Shown here piece after piece: positions 43,601-55,207 of a stretch of 64,000 nucleotides of DNA (within the stretch, counting starts at the first letter, position 1; each line of letters begins with the position of its first letter). The DNA lies in the NCBI GenBank assembly GCA_963082975.1, contig OY720350.1, forward strand, positions 2,317,001 through 2,381,000, read 5' to 3'. The notes below the pieces were generated by a model. It was not told the DNA's origin, did not search any database, and saw only the letters and a list, made by a program, of their open reading frames with translations. This stretch comes from Labia minor (Eukaryota; Arthropoda; Insecta; Dermaptera; Spongiphoridae). The translations under genes and the position numbers were made by a program.

Positions 43601-46600
43601 TTAGCGAAAATGCTACTTTTTTAAATAGAAATATAAAATTTATGAATTATATATCATTCTTATTTATTTCTTATTCTAAACACGAATCAATTGAAATTTC
43701 ATCGATATCTCAATTATTTTCGTGGATTTCATAGAAAAAACGACATTTTTCATTAAAATTTTAGCGAAAATGCTACTTTTTTAAATAGAAATATAAAATT
43801 TATGAATTATATAACATTCTTATTTATTTCTTATTCTAAACACGAATCAATTGAAATTTCATCGATATCTCAATTATTTTCGTGGATTTCATAGAAAAAA
43901 CGACATTTTTCATTAACATTTTAGCGAAAATGCTACTTTTTTAAATAGAAATATAAAATTTATGAATTATATAACATTCTTATTTATTTCTTATTCTAAA
44001 CACGAATCAATTCAAATTTCATCGATTTCTCAATTATTTTCGTGGATTTAATAGAAAAAACGATATTTTTCATTAAAATTTTAGCGAAAATGCTACTTTT
44101 TTAAATAGAAATATAAAATTTATGAATTATATATGATTCTTATTTATTTCTTATTCTAAACACGAATAAATTGAAATTTCATCGATATCTCAATTATTTT
44201 CGTGGATTTCATAGAAAAAACGACATTTTTCATTAAAATTTTAGCGAAAATGCTACTTTTTTAAATAGAAATATAAAATTTATGAATTATATATCATTCT
44301 TATTTATTTCTTATTCTAAACACGAATCAATTAACATTTCATCGATATCTCAATTATTTTCGTGGATTTCATAGAAAAAACGACATTTTTCATTAAAATT
44401 TTAGCGAAAATGCTACTTTTTTAAATAGAAATATAAAATTTATGAATTATATATCATTCTTATTTATTTCTTATTCTAAACACGAATCAATTGAAATTTC
44501 ATCGATATCTCAATTATTTTCGTGGATTTCATAAAAAACGACATTTTTCATTAAAATTTTAGCGAAAATGCTACTTTTTTAAATAGAAATATAAAATTTA
44601 TGAATTATATATCATTCTTATTTATTTCTTATTCTAAACACGAATCAATTAAAATTTCATCGATATCTCAATTATTTTCGTGGATTTAATAGAAAAAACG
44701 ACATTTTTCATTAAAATTTTAGCGAAAATGCTACTTTTTTAAATAGAAATATAAAATTTATGAATTATATATGATTCTTATTTATTTCTTATTCTAAACA
44801 CGAATCAATTGAAATTTCATCGATATCTCAATTATTTTCGTGGATTTCATAGAAAAAACGAAATTTTTCATTAAAATTTTAGCGAAAATGCTACTTTTTT
44901 AAATAGAAATATAAAATTTATGAATTATATATCATTCTAATTTATTTCTTATTCTAAACACGAATCAATTGAAATTTCATCGATATCTCAATTATTTTCG
45001 TGGATTTCATAGAAAAAACGACATTTTTCATTAATATTTTAGCGAAAATGCTACTTTTTTAAATAGAAATATAAAATTTATGAATTATATAACATTCTTA
45101 TTTATTTCTTATTCTAAACACGAATCAATTGAAATTTCATCGATATCTCAATTATTTTCGTGGATTTCATAGAAAAAACGACATTTTTCATTAACATTTT
45201 AGCGAAAATGCTACTTTTTTAAATAGAAATATAAAATTTAAAAATTATATATGATTATTATTTATTTCTAATTCTAAACACGAATCAATTGAAATTTCAT
45301 CGATATCTCAATTATTTTCGTGGATTTCATAGAAAAAACGAAATTTTTCATTAAAATTTTAGCGAAAATGCTACTTTTTTAAATAGAAATATAAAATTTA
45401 TGAATTATATAACATTCTTATTTATTTCTTATTCTAAACACGAATCAATTCAAATTTCATCGATTTCTCAATTATTTTCGTGGATTTAATAGAAAAAACG
45501 ATATTTTTCATTAAAATTTTAGCGAAAATGCTACTTTTTTAAATAGAAATATAAAATTTATGAATTATATATGATTCTTATTTATTTCTTATTCTAAACA
45601 CGAATAAATTGAAATTTCATCGATATCTCAATTATTTTCGTGGATTTCATAGAAAAAACTACATTTTTCATTAAAATTTTATCGAAAATGCTACTTTTTT
45701 AAATAGAAATATAAAATTTATGAATTATATATGATTATTATTTATTTCTAATTCTAAACACGAATCAATTGAAATTTCATCGATATCTCAATTATTTTCG
45801 TGGATTTCATAGAAAAAACGAAATTTTTCATTAAAATTTTAGCGAAAATGCGACTTTTTTAAATAGAAATATAAAATTTATGAATTATATAACATTCTTA
45901 TTTATTTCTTATTCTAAACACGAATCAATTGAAATTTCATCGATATCTCAATTATTTTCGTGGATTTCATAGAAAAAACGACATTTTTCATTAAAATTTT
46001 AGCGAAAATGCGACTTTTTTAAATAGAAATATAAAATTTATGAATTATATATGATTCTTATTTATTTCTTATTCTAAACACGAATAAATTGAAATTTCAT
46101 CGATATCTCAATTATTTTCGTGGATTTCATAGAAAAAAGACATTTTTCATTAAAATTTTAGCGAAAATGCTACTTTTTTAAATAGAAATATAAAATTTAT
46201 GAATTATATATGATTCTTATTTATTTCTTATTCTAAACACGAATCAATTGAAATTTCATCGATATCTCAATTATTTTCGTCGATTTCATAGAAAAAACGA
46301 CATTTTTCATTAAAATTTTAGCGAAAATGCTACTTTTTTAAATAGAAATATAAAATTTATGAATTATATATGATTCTTATTTATTTCTTATTCTAAACTC
46401 GAATAAATTCAAATTTCATCGATATCTCAATTATTTTCGTGGATTTCATAGAAAAAACGAAATTTTTCATTAAAATTTTAGCGAAAATGCTACTTTTTTA
46501 AATAGAAATATAAAATTTATGAATTATATATCATTCTTATTTATTTCTTATTCTAAACACGAATCAATTCAAATTTCATCGATTTCTCAATTATTTTCGT

Positions 46601-49600
46601 GGATTTAATAGAAAAAACGATATTTTTCATTAAAATTTTAGCGAAAATGCTACTTTTTTAAATAGAAATATAAAATTTATGAATTATATATGATTCTTAT
46701 TTATTTCTTATTCTAAACACGAATAAATTGAAATTTCATCGATATCTCAATTATTTTCGTGGATTTCATAGAAAAAACGACATTTTTAATTAAAATTTTA
46801 GCGAAAATGCTACTTTTTTAAATAGAAATATAAAATTTATTAATTCTATATCATTCTTATTTATTTCTTATTCTAAACACGAATCAATTGAACTTTCATC
46901 GATATCTCAATTATTTTCGTGGATTTCATAGAAAAAACGACATTTTTCATTAAAATTTTAGCGAAAATGCTACTTTTTTAAATAGAAATATAAAATTTAT
47001 GAATTATATATCATTCTTATTTATTTCTTATTCTAAACACGAATCAATTAAAATTTCATCGATATCTCAATTATTTTCGTGGATTTCATAGAAAAAACGA
47101 CATTTTTCATTAAAATTTTAGCGAAAATGCTACTTTTTTAAATAGAAATATAAAATTTATGAATTATATATGATTCTTATTTATTTCTTATTCTAAACAC
47201 GAATCAATTGAAATTTCATCGATATCTCAATTATTTTCGTGGATTTCATAGAAAAAACGACATTTTTCATTAAAATTTTAGCGAAAATGCTACTTTTTTA
47301 AATAGAAATATAAAATTTATGAATTATATATGATTCTTATTTATTTCTTATTCTAAACACGAATAAATTCAAATTTCATCGATATCTCAATTATTTTCGT
47401 GGATTTCATAGAAAAAACGACATTTTTCATTAAAATTTTAGCGAAAATGCTACTTTTTTAAATAGAAATATAAAATTTATGAATTATATATGATTCTTAT
47501 TTATTTCTTATTCTAAACACGAATCAATTGAAATTTCATCGATATCTCAATTATTTTCGTGGATTTCATAGAAAAAACGACATTTTTCATTAAAATTTTA
47601 GCGAAAATGCTACTTTTTTAAATAGAAATATAAAATTTATGAATTATATATGATTCTTATTTATTTCTTATTCTAAACACGAATAAATTCAAATTTCATC
47701 GATATCTCAATTATTTTCGTGGATTTCATAGAAAAAACGACATTTTTCATTAAAATTTTAGCGAAAATGCTACTTTTTTAAATAGAAATATAAAATTTAT
47801 GAATTATATATGATTCTTATTTATTTCTTATTCTAAACACGAATCAATTGAAATTTCATCGATATCTCAATTATTTTCGTGGATTTCATAGAAAAAACGA
47901 CATTTTTCATTAAAATTTTAGCGAAAATGCTACTTTTTTAAATAGAAATATAAAATTTATGAATTATATATGATTCTTATTTATTTCTTATTCTAAACAC
48001 GAATCAATTCAAATTTCATCGATTTCTCAATTATTTTCGTGGATTTCATAGAAAAAACGACATTTTTCATTAAAATTTTAGCCAAAATGCTACTTTTTTA
48101 AATAGAAATATAAAATTTATGAATTATATATGATTCTTATTTATTTCTTATTCTAAACACGAATAAATTCAAATTTCATCGATATCTCAATTATTTTCGT
48201 GGATTTCATAGAAAAAACGACATTTTTCATTAAAATTTTAGCGAAAATGCTACTTTTTTAAATAGAAATATAAAATTTATGAATTATATATCATTCTTAT
48301 TTATTTCTTATTCTAAACACGAATCAATTAAAATTTCATCGATATCTCAATTATTTTCGTGGATTTCATAGAAAAAACGACATTTTTCATTAAAATTTTT
48401 GCGAAAATGCTACTTTTTTAAATAGAAATATAAAATTTATGAATTATATATGATTCTTATTTATTTCTTATTCTAAACACGAATCAATTGAAATTTCATC
48501 GATATCTCAATTATTTTCGTGGATTTCATAGAAAAAACGACATTTTTCATTAAAATTTTAGCGAAAATGCTACTTTTTTAAATAGAAATATAAAATTTAT
48601 GAATTATATATGATTCTTATTTATTTCTTATTCTAAACACGAATCAATTGAAATTTCATCGATATCTCAATTATTTTCGTGGATTTCATAGAAAAAACGA
48701 CATTTTTCATTAAAATTTTAGCGAAAATGCTACTTTTTTAAATAGAAATATAAAATTTATGAATTATATATGATTCTTATTTATTTCTTATTCTAAACAC
48801 GAATCAATTGAAATTTCATCGATTTCTCAATTATTTTCGTGGATTTCATAGAAAAAACGACATTTTTCATTAAAATTTTAGCCAAAATGCTACTTTTTTA
48901 AATAGAAATATAAAATTTATGAATTATATATCATTCTTATTTATTTCTTATTCTAAACACGAATCAATTAAAATTTCATCGATATCTCAATTATTTTCGT
49001 GGATTTCATAGAAAAAACGACATTTTTCATTAAAATTTTAGCGAAAATGCTACTTTTTTAAATAGAAATATAAAATTTATGAATTATATATCATTCTTAT
49101 TTATTTCTTATTCTAAACACGAATCAATTGAAATTTCATCGATATCTCAATTATTTTCGTGGATTTCATAGAAAAAACGACATTTTTCATTAAAATTTTA
49201 GCGAAAATGCTACTTTTTTAAATAGAAATATAAAATTTATGAATTATATATCATTCTTATTTATTTCTTATTCTAAACACGAATCAATTGAAATTTCATC
49301 GATATCTCAATTATTTTCGTGGATTTCATAGAAAAAACGACATTTTTCATTAAAATTTTAGCGAAAATGCTACTTTTTTAAATAGAAATATAAAATTTAT
49401 GAATTATATATCATTCTTATTTATTTCTTATTCTAAACACGAATCAATTAAAATTTCATCGATATCTCAATTATTTTCGTGGATTTCATAGAAAAAACGA
49501 CATTTTTCATTAAAATTTTAGCGAAAATGCTACTTTTTTAAATAGAAATATAAAATTTATGAATTATATATGATTCTTATTTATTTCTTATTCTAAACAC

Positions 49601-52600
49601 GAATCAATTGAAATTTCATCGATATCTCAATTATTTTCGTGGATTTCATAGAAAAAACGACATTTTTCATTAAAATTTTAGCGAAAATGCTACTTTTTTA
49701 AATAGAAATATAAAATTTATGAATTATATATGATTCTTATTTATTTCTTATTCTAAACACGAATAAATTCAAATTTCATCGATATCTCAATTATTTTCGT
49801 GGATTTCATAGAAAAAACGACATTTTTCATTAAAATTTTAGCGAAAATGCTACTTTTTTAAATAGAAATATAAAATTTATGAATTATATATGATTCTTAT
49901 TTATTTCTTATTCTAAACACGAATCAATTGAAATTTCATCGATATCTCAATTATTTTCGTGGATTTCATAGAAAAAACGACATTTTTCATTAAAATTTTA
50001 GCGAAAATGCTACTTTTTTAAATAGAAATATAAAATTTATGAATTATATATGATTCTTATTTATTTCTTATTCTAAACACGAATCAATTCAAATTTCATC
50101 GATTTCTCAATTATTTTCGTGGATTTCATAGAAAAAACGACATTTTTCATTAAAATTTTAGCCAAAATGCTACTTTTTTAAATAGAAATATAAAATTTAT
50201 GAATTATATATGATTCTTATTTATTTCTTATTCTAAACACGAATAAATTCAAATTTCATCGATATCTCAATTATTTTCGTGGATTTCATAGAAAAAACGA
50301 CATTTTTCATTAAAATTTTAGCGAAAATGCTACTTTTTTAAATAGAAATATAAAATTTATGAATTATATATCATTCTTATTTATTTCTTATTCTAAACAC
50401 GAATAAATTCAAATTTCATCGATATCTCAATTATTTTCGTGGATTTCATAGAAAAAACGACATTTTTCATTAAAATTTTTGCGAAAATGCTACTTTTTTA
50501 AATAGAAATATAAAATTTATGAATTATATATGATTCTTATTTATTTCTTATTCTAAACACGAATCAATTGAAATTTCATCGATATCTCAATTATTTTCGT
50601 GGATTTCATAGAAAAAACGACATTTTTCATTAAAATTTTAGCGAAAATGCTACTTTTTTAAATAGAAATATAAAATTTATGAATTATATATGATTCTTAT
50701 TTATTTCTTATTCTAAACACGAATAAATTCAAATTTCATCGATATCTCAATTATTTTCGTGGATTTCATAGAAAAAACGACATTTTTCATTAAAATTTTA
50801 GCGAAAATGCTACTTTTTTAAATAGAAATATAAAATTTATGAATTATATATCATTCTTATTTATTTCTTATTCTAAACACGAATCAATTGAAATTTCATC
50901 GATATCTCAATTATTTTCGTGGATTTCATAGAAAAAACGACATTTTTCATTAAAATTTTAGCGAAAATGCTACTTTTTTAAATAGAAATATAAAATTTAT
51001 GAATTATATATCATTCTTATTTATTTCTTATTCTAAACACGAATCAATTCAAATTTCATCGATTTCTCAATTATTTTCGTGGATTTCATAGAAAAAACGA
51101 CATTTTTCATTAAAATTTTAGCGAAAATGCTACTTTTTTAAATAGAAATATAAAATTTATGAATTATATATGATTCTTATTTATTTCTTATTCTAAACAC
51201 GAATCAATTGAAATTTCATCGATTTCTCAATTATTTTCGTGGATTTCATAGAAAAAACGACATTTTTCATTAAAATTTTAGCCAAAATGCTACTTTTTTA
51301 AATAGAAATATAAAATTTATGAATTATATATGATTCTTATTTATTTCTTATTCTAAACACGAATAAATTCAAATTTCATCGATATCTCAATTATTTTCGT
51401 GGATTTCATAGAAAAAACGACATTTTTCATTAAAATTTTAGCGAAAATGCTACTTTTTTAAATAGAAATATAAAATTTATGAATTATATATCATTCTTAT
51501 TTATTTCTTATTCTAAACACGAATCAATTAAAATTTCATCGATATCTCAATTATTTTCGTGGATTTCATAGAAAAAACGACATTTTTCATTAAAATTTTA
51601 GCGAAAATGCTACTTTTTTAAATAGAAATATAAAATTTATGAATTATATATGATTCTTATTTATTTCTTATTCTAAACACGAATCAATTGAAATTTCATC
51701 GATTTCTCAATTATTTTCGTGGATTTCATAGAAAAAACGACATTTTTCATTAAAATTTTAGCCAAAATGCTACTTTTTTAAATAGAAATATAAAATTTAT
51801 GAATTATATATGATTCTTATTTATTTCTTATTCTAAACACGAATAAATTCAAATTTCATCGATATCTCAATTATTTTCGTGGATTTCATAGAAAAAACGA
51901 CATTTTTCATTAAAATTTTAGCGAAAATGCTACTTTTTTAAATAGAAATATAAAATTTATGAATTATATATCATTCTTATTTATTTCTTATTCTAAACAC
52001 GAATCAATTAAAATTTCATCGATATCTCAATTATTTTCGTGGATTTCATAGAAAAAACGACATTTTTCATTAAAATTTTAGCGAAAATGCTACTTTTTTA
52101 AATAGAAATATAAAATTTATGAATTATATATGATTCTTATTTATTTCTTATTCTAAACACGAATCAATTGAAATTTCATCGATATCTCAATTATTTTCGT
52201 GGATTTCATAGAAAAAACGACATTTTTCATTAAAATTTTAGCGAAAATGCTACTTTTTTAAATAGAAATATAAAATTTATGAATTATATATGATTCTTAT
52301 TTATTTCTTATTCTAAACACGAATCAATTGAAATTTCATCGATATCTCAATTATTTTCGTGGATTTCATAGAAAAAACGACATTTTTCATTAAAATTTTA
52401 GCGAAAATGCTACTTTTTTAAATAGAAATATAAAATTTATGAATTATATATCATTCTTATTTATTTCTTATTCTAAACACGAATCAATTCAAATTTCATC
52501 GATTTCTCAATTATTTTCGTGGATTTCATAGAAAAAACGACATTTTTCATTAAAATTTTAGCCAAAATGCTACTTTTTTAAATAGAAATATAAAATTTAT

Positions 52601-52932
52601 GAATTATATATGATTCTTATTTATTTCTTATTCTAAACACGAATCAATTCAAATTTCATCGATATCTCAATTATTTTCGTGGATTTCATAGAAAAAACGA
52701 CATTTTTCATTAAAATTTATGCGAAAATGCTACTTTTTTAAATAGAAATATAAAATTTATGAATTATATATGATTCTTATTTATTTCTTATTCTAAACAC
52801 GAATCAATTCAAATTTCATCGATATCTCAATTATTTTCGTGGTTTTCATAGAAAAAACGACATTTTTCACTAAGATTTTAGCGAAAATGCTACTTTTTTA
52901 AATAGAAATATAAAATTTATGAATTATATATC

Positions 52933-53164
52933 AAGGATCAAAAATGAAAGAAAATGATATATAAAAAATAAAGTTTTCAGTTGTATTTAAAAAAATAGCA
53001 TTTTACCGTCAATTATATGAAAGGTTGGCGGACGATGACCCTTCGATTGGGGGTATAAATTTTGCTCAGCGGTCGGACTTGAAAAATTAACAAAAATTTA
53101 CGTTTTTTCTATGAATTTAATGAAAAAAATTATGATATCGATGAAATATGAATCAAATCGAATA
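52933..53164 (-). repeat. Diverged, inverted satellite relative at the array edge (232-bp unit, copy A)
   Basis: Read on the minus strand, this is recognisably the array monomer. Positions 52956-53000 match the reverse complement of the last 45 bp of the array (52888-52932) at 37 of 45 bases. Positions 53101-53147 match the reverse complement of unit positions about 35-81 at roughly 85%. Between these blocks about 72 bp (roughly 53023-53094) has no counterpart in the 160-bp unit and is much richer in G+C (GGCGGACGATGACCC, CAGCGGTCGG). The unit repeats after 232 bp, which equals 160 plus 72. It could be an ancestral longer monomer, or a monomer that gained an insertion. Confidence 0.85.
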
Positions 53165-53245
53165 AAGGATCAAAACTGAAAGAAAATGATATATAAAAAA
53201 TAAATTTTACAGTTGTATTTAAAAAAATAGCATTTTATCCTCAAT
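53165..53245 (-). repeat. Partial second copy of the inverted 232-bp unit (copy B)
   Basis: This begins AAGGATCAAAACTGAAAG, 232 bp after AAGGATCAAAAATGAAAG at 52933. It matches copy A with only a handful of differences through ATAGCATTTTA. It then departs into unrelated AT-rich sequence near 53240-53250, before the G+C-rich segment seen in copy A. Confidence 0.85.
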
Positions 53246-53794
53246 TTGTTTAATTAAGAATTTCCAAATTTTAATAAAAAATTTGTTGGTTTTCTTGTTT
53301 TAAATTGAATAGGAAAATGGATTTGAATATATAATAGATTATTATATATAGGTACTATTACTAGTATATATATATATATATAAGTAAGTATACTTTCTTT
53401 TGTATGTATTTACAAAAAGAAAGAAGTTGGATATTATTATGATTTTGTTGTTGTTGTTGTTGTTCATGTGGCGCCAGTCTGTCTACTGGCTTCAGCAAAA
53501 TATGTTTACAGACTCATTCACCCACCCACAAATCACTTTTTTGTTGTTTTGTTTTTTTTTTTTTTTGTTTCATTTTATACTTTACATTCACCCACGCAAA
53601 TTAACTCTCCAACTAATAACTAACTAATACCTTTTACCTACCTTCCAAGAAACTCTTTGCTTATCATCTTTTTCTTCTTCTTCTTGTTTGCGTGCATTAC
53701 AAAAAAAAAAAAAAAATAAATTAATAAAAAAAAAAATATTTCTTTAGCTATACTTTTTAATACTTAAAATAGTTCTACTTTTATTTCTTCTATA

Positions 53795-53825
<31 letters not shown>

Positions 53826-53925
53826 ATTTTAATTTAAAAAAAATACACTTTTGTTTTTCATTTATTATTACTTATTATTATTATTAATCGATAGAATAAA
53901 TTTTGTTAGGTAGATATATTATATA
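53246..53925. other. AT-rich intergenic DNA with simple repeats, no gene seen
   Basis: The stretch contains a (TA)n run near 53365-53382, (TTG)n at about 53446-53464, a T run near 53548-53563, (TTC)n near 53669-53686, an A run from 53700, and (TTA)n near 53798-53822. The 75-codon open frame at 53400-53627 is built from these simple runs (poly-leucine and poly-phenylalanine) and is not a credible gene. Confidence 0.8.
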
Positions 53926-54031
53926 CTAGCTGCTCAGAGCTCCATCGTCGCTCTTCGCATCTAGACGGGGGCTCCGCCCCTTGTACCCCTCCCCCCGAGT
54001 GTCCCTATTCTGAGCTATAACCATCTAACTC

Positions 54032-54530
54032 CTAACCTGTCCCATCTCTCTCACGTTCCTTCCTACATTGTCCACCCTGTTCCCAATTGGTCTTCCACAC
54101 AGACGTTTTCCAATCGAACTCCCCACCAATATATTTTTCCTCTCCCATTCTGGCCATGTGCCCTGCCGATCCCAGCCTTCTCGCTTTTATAACCCTAACT
54201 ATATCTAGAGATGCATAGAGGTCATGCAATTCCTTGTTATGCAGTCTCCGCCATTCCCCGGTGTCCTCATCTTTCTTTGGCCCATAAATGCTGGGAAGAA
54301 TCCTATTCTCAAATACTCTGAATCTATTCTCATCTCCCAGGGTTATAGACCATGCCTCCCACCCATATAATACAATTAATAATTTAATAATTTTGATCCC
54401 CTTTGATAATAATTTCCCGATTGCAACCTCGATTTAAATTCTTTGCAAATATTATTCTCTCTGATACTAATTATTTTGTCTTATCACTATTAATTTCAAA
54501 CCCCATCAATTTTCCTGCCTCGATTAATTT
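54032..54530 (-). pseudogene. Decayed non-LTR retrotransposon reverse transcriptase, C-terminal part
   Basis: The minus strand reads GKLMGFEINSDKTK near 54475-54525, the segment after the RT catalytic core in non-LTR elements. It then hits a stop and, in another frame, continues YGWEAW, VFENRILPSIYGPKKDEDTG, EWRRLHNKELHDLY and KARRLGSAGHMARM. The last strings are the well-known C-terminal signature of insect endonuclease/reverse-transcriptase polyproteins. The YADD-type active site, the endonuclease domain and the 3' tail are absent. There is at least one in-frame stop, one frameshift and a missing block between the two parts. It is a fossil lying within the limits of the Helitron-like element. 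Confidence 0.8.
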
Positions 54531-54992
54531 TTTTATGCTACTTTAAATGTTATTAATTTATTTTAAAAAAATATCAAAGTAAACAAAATAAAAATAAAAT
54601 ATAAAATTAGCATAACACTAAACTACTATAAAAATATATTATATATTAAAATCTTACGTGAAAATCCAATTATGAGATCAAATTTTCTTAATTAAAATAA
54701 TTTCCTCACATAATCTTAAAAATTAATAGTATTAAATTATAGCCGTAATGTGAATGTTATCAAAGTTTAAAAGGGCAATAAGATCAATTGAGATATTGTA
54801 AATATCAATTGATATATAAAAAGATTTTTATCTGCACATTGCTCAGAATTTAAACTAACGCCAAATTATCGCCACCAGCAATTTTTCTAATTAAAAAATC
54901 GAAAATCGGGCTTCGAGGTCTGGTGGCCTTTGTGCTTCCGTGTAAAAAATTCCAGGTCCCTGCGTGCGATAGATTTGCCTGGAGCGCTCGGT

Positions 54993-55022
54993 CAGACAGA
55001 CAGACAGGCAGACAGACAGACA
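54993..55022. repeat. (CAGA)n microsatellite
   Basis: Seven tetranucleotide units with one CAGG interruption. Tetranucleotide runs at this place are common just inside the 5' ends of insect Helitron-like elements, supporting the element boundary at 55049. Confidence 0.85.
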
Positions 55023-55207
55023 CATTACACTTGCTTTTATTATTATAGATATTACTTTTAAATAGAATATAAATTTTCTTAATAATTCTTATTTTTAAAA
55101 AAAAAAATTGAATATCTTTTAGTGGTATCCAAAAAAAAGACGAATGAATTCCAAAGGATTACCGAATTACAAACACTGTAACTCGAAACATGAATGTTAC
55201 CCTTGAG

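Larger units (their letters stand above)
1..52932 (+). repeat. 160-bp satellite DNA tandem array, 330 units plus a truncated last unit
   Basis: A unit beginning ATTTATTTCTTATTCTAAAC repeats head to tail every 160 bp from base 1. The window starts inside the array, so the true left end is not seen. The consensus unit has 19 C and 13 G (20% GC). Most copies differ from it at only a few positions, which indicates recent homogenisation. Indels are rare, 1-2 bp, and almost all fall in the A6 run at unit positions 74-79; they sum to -22 bp. The last unit (52779-52932) lacks the final ATTCTT. There is no open frame longer than about 60 codons anywhere in the array. Nearly every unit carries ATCGAT, and most carry GATATC and TTTAAA. 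The organisation is typical of heterochromatic satellite DNA, but no family name is recognised. A role in the centromere cannot be shown from sequence alone. Confidence 0.98.
53926..55049 (-). mobile_element. Helitron-like element, 1124 bp, non-autonomous
   Basis: On the minus strand the element starts TCTATAATAATAAAAGCAAG and ends AGCTCTGAGCAGCTAG. This is the 5' TC and 3' CTAG pattern of Helitrons, placed between host A and T with no target-site duplication. A GC-rich hairpin, GGGGC-TCC-GCCCC, lies at 53968-53980, about 40 bp inside the 3' end. A shorter GCTC/GAGC stem lies closer to that end. A (CAGA)n stretch at 54993-55022 sits just inside the 5' end. No Rep/helicase coding remains. The middle holds a reverse transcriptase scrap, so the element either captured it or was invaded. 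The end assignment rests on motif recognition only. Confidence 0.6.

Noticed and set aside
1..52932. CRISPR-like regular repeats
   Set aside because: The units are contiguous 160-bp tandem copies with no unique spacers between them, in clearly eukaryotic DNA.
1..52932. Array as an assembly artefact
   Set aside because: Copies of blocks differ by scattered single substitutions while keeping private indels at constant spacing, and phase accounting closes exactly at -22 bp. Block copy number still needs long-read confirmation.
53400..53627. 75-codon open frame
   Set aside because: Poly-Leu and poly-Phe from TTG and T runs; no domain and no conserved start context.
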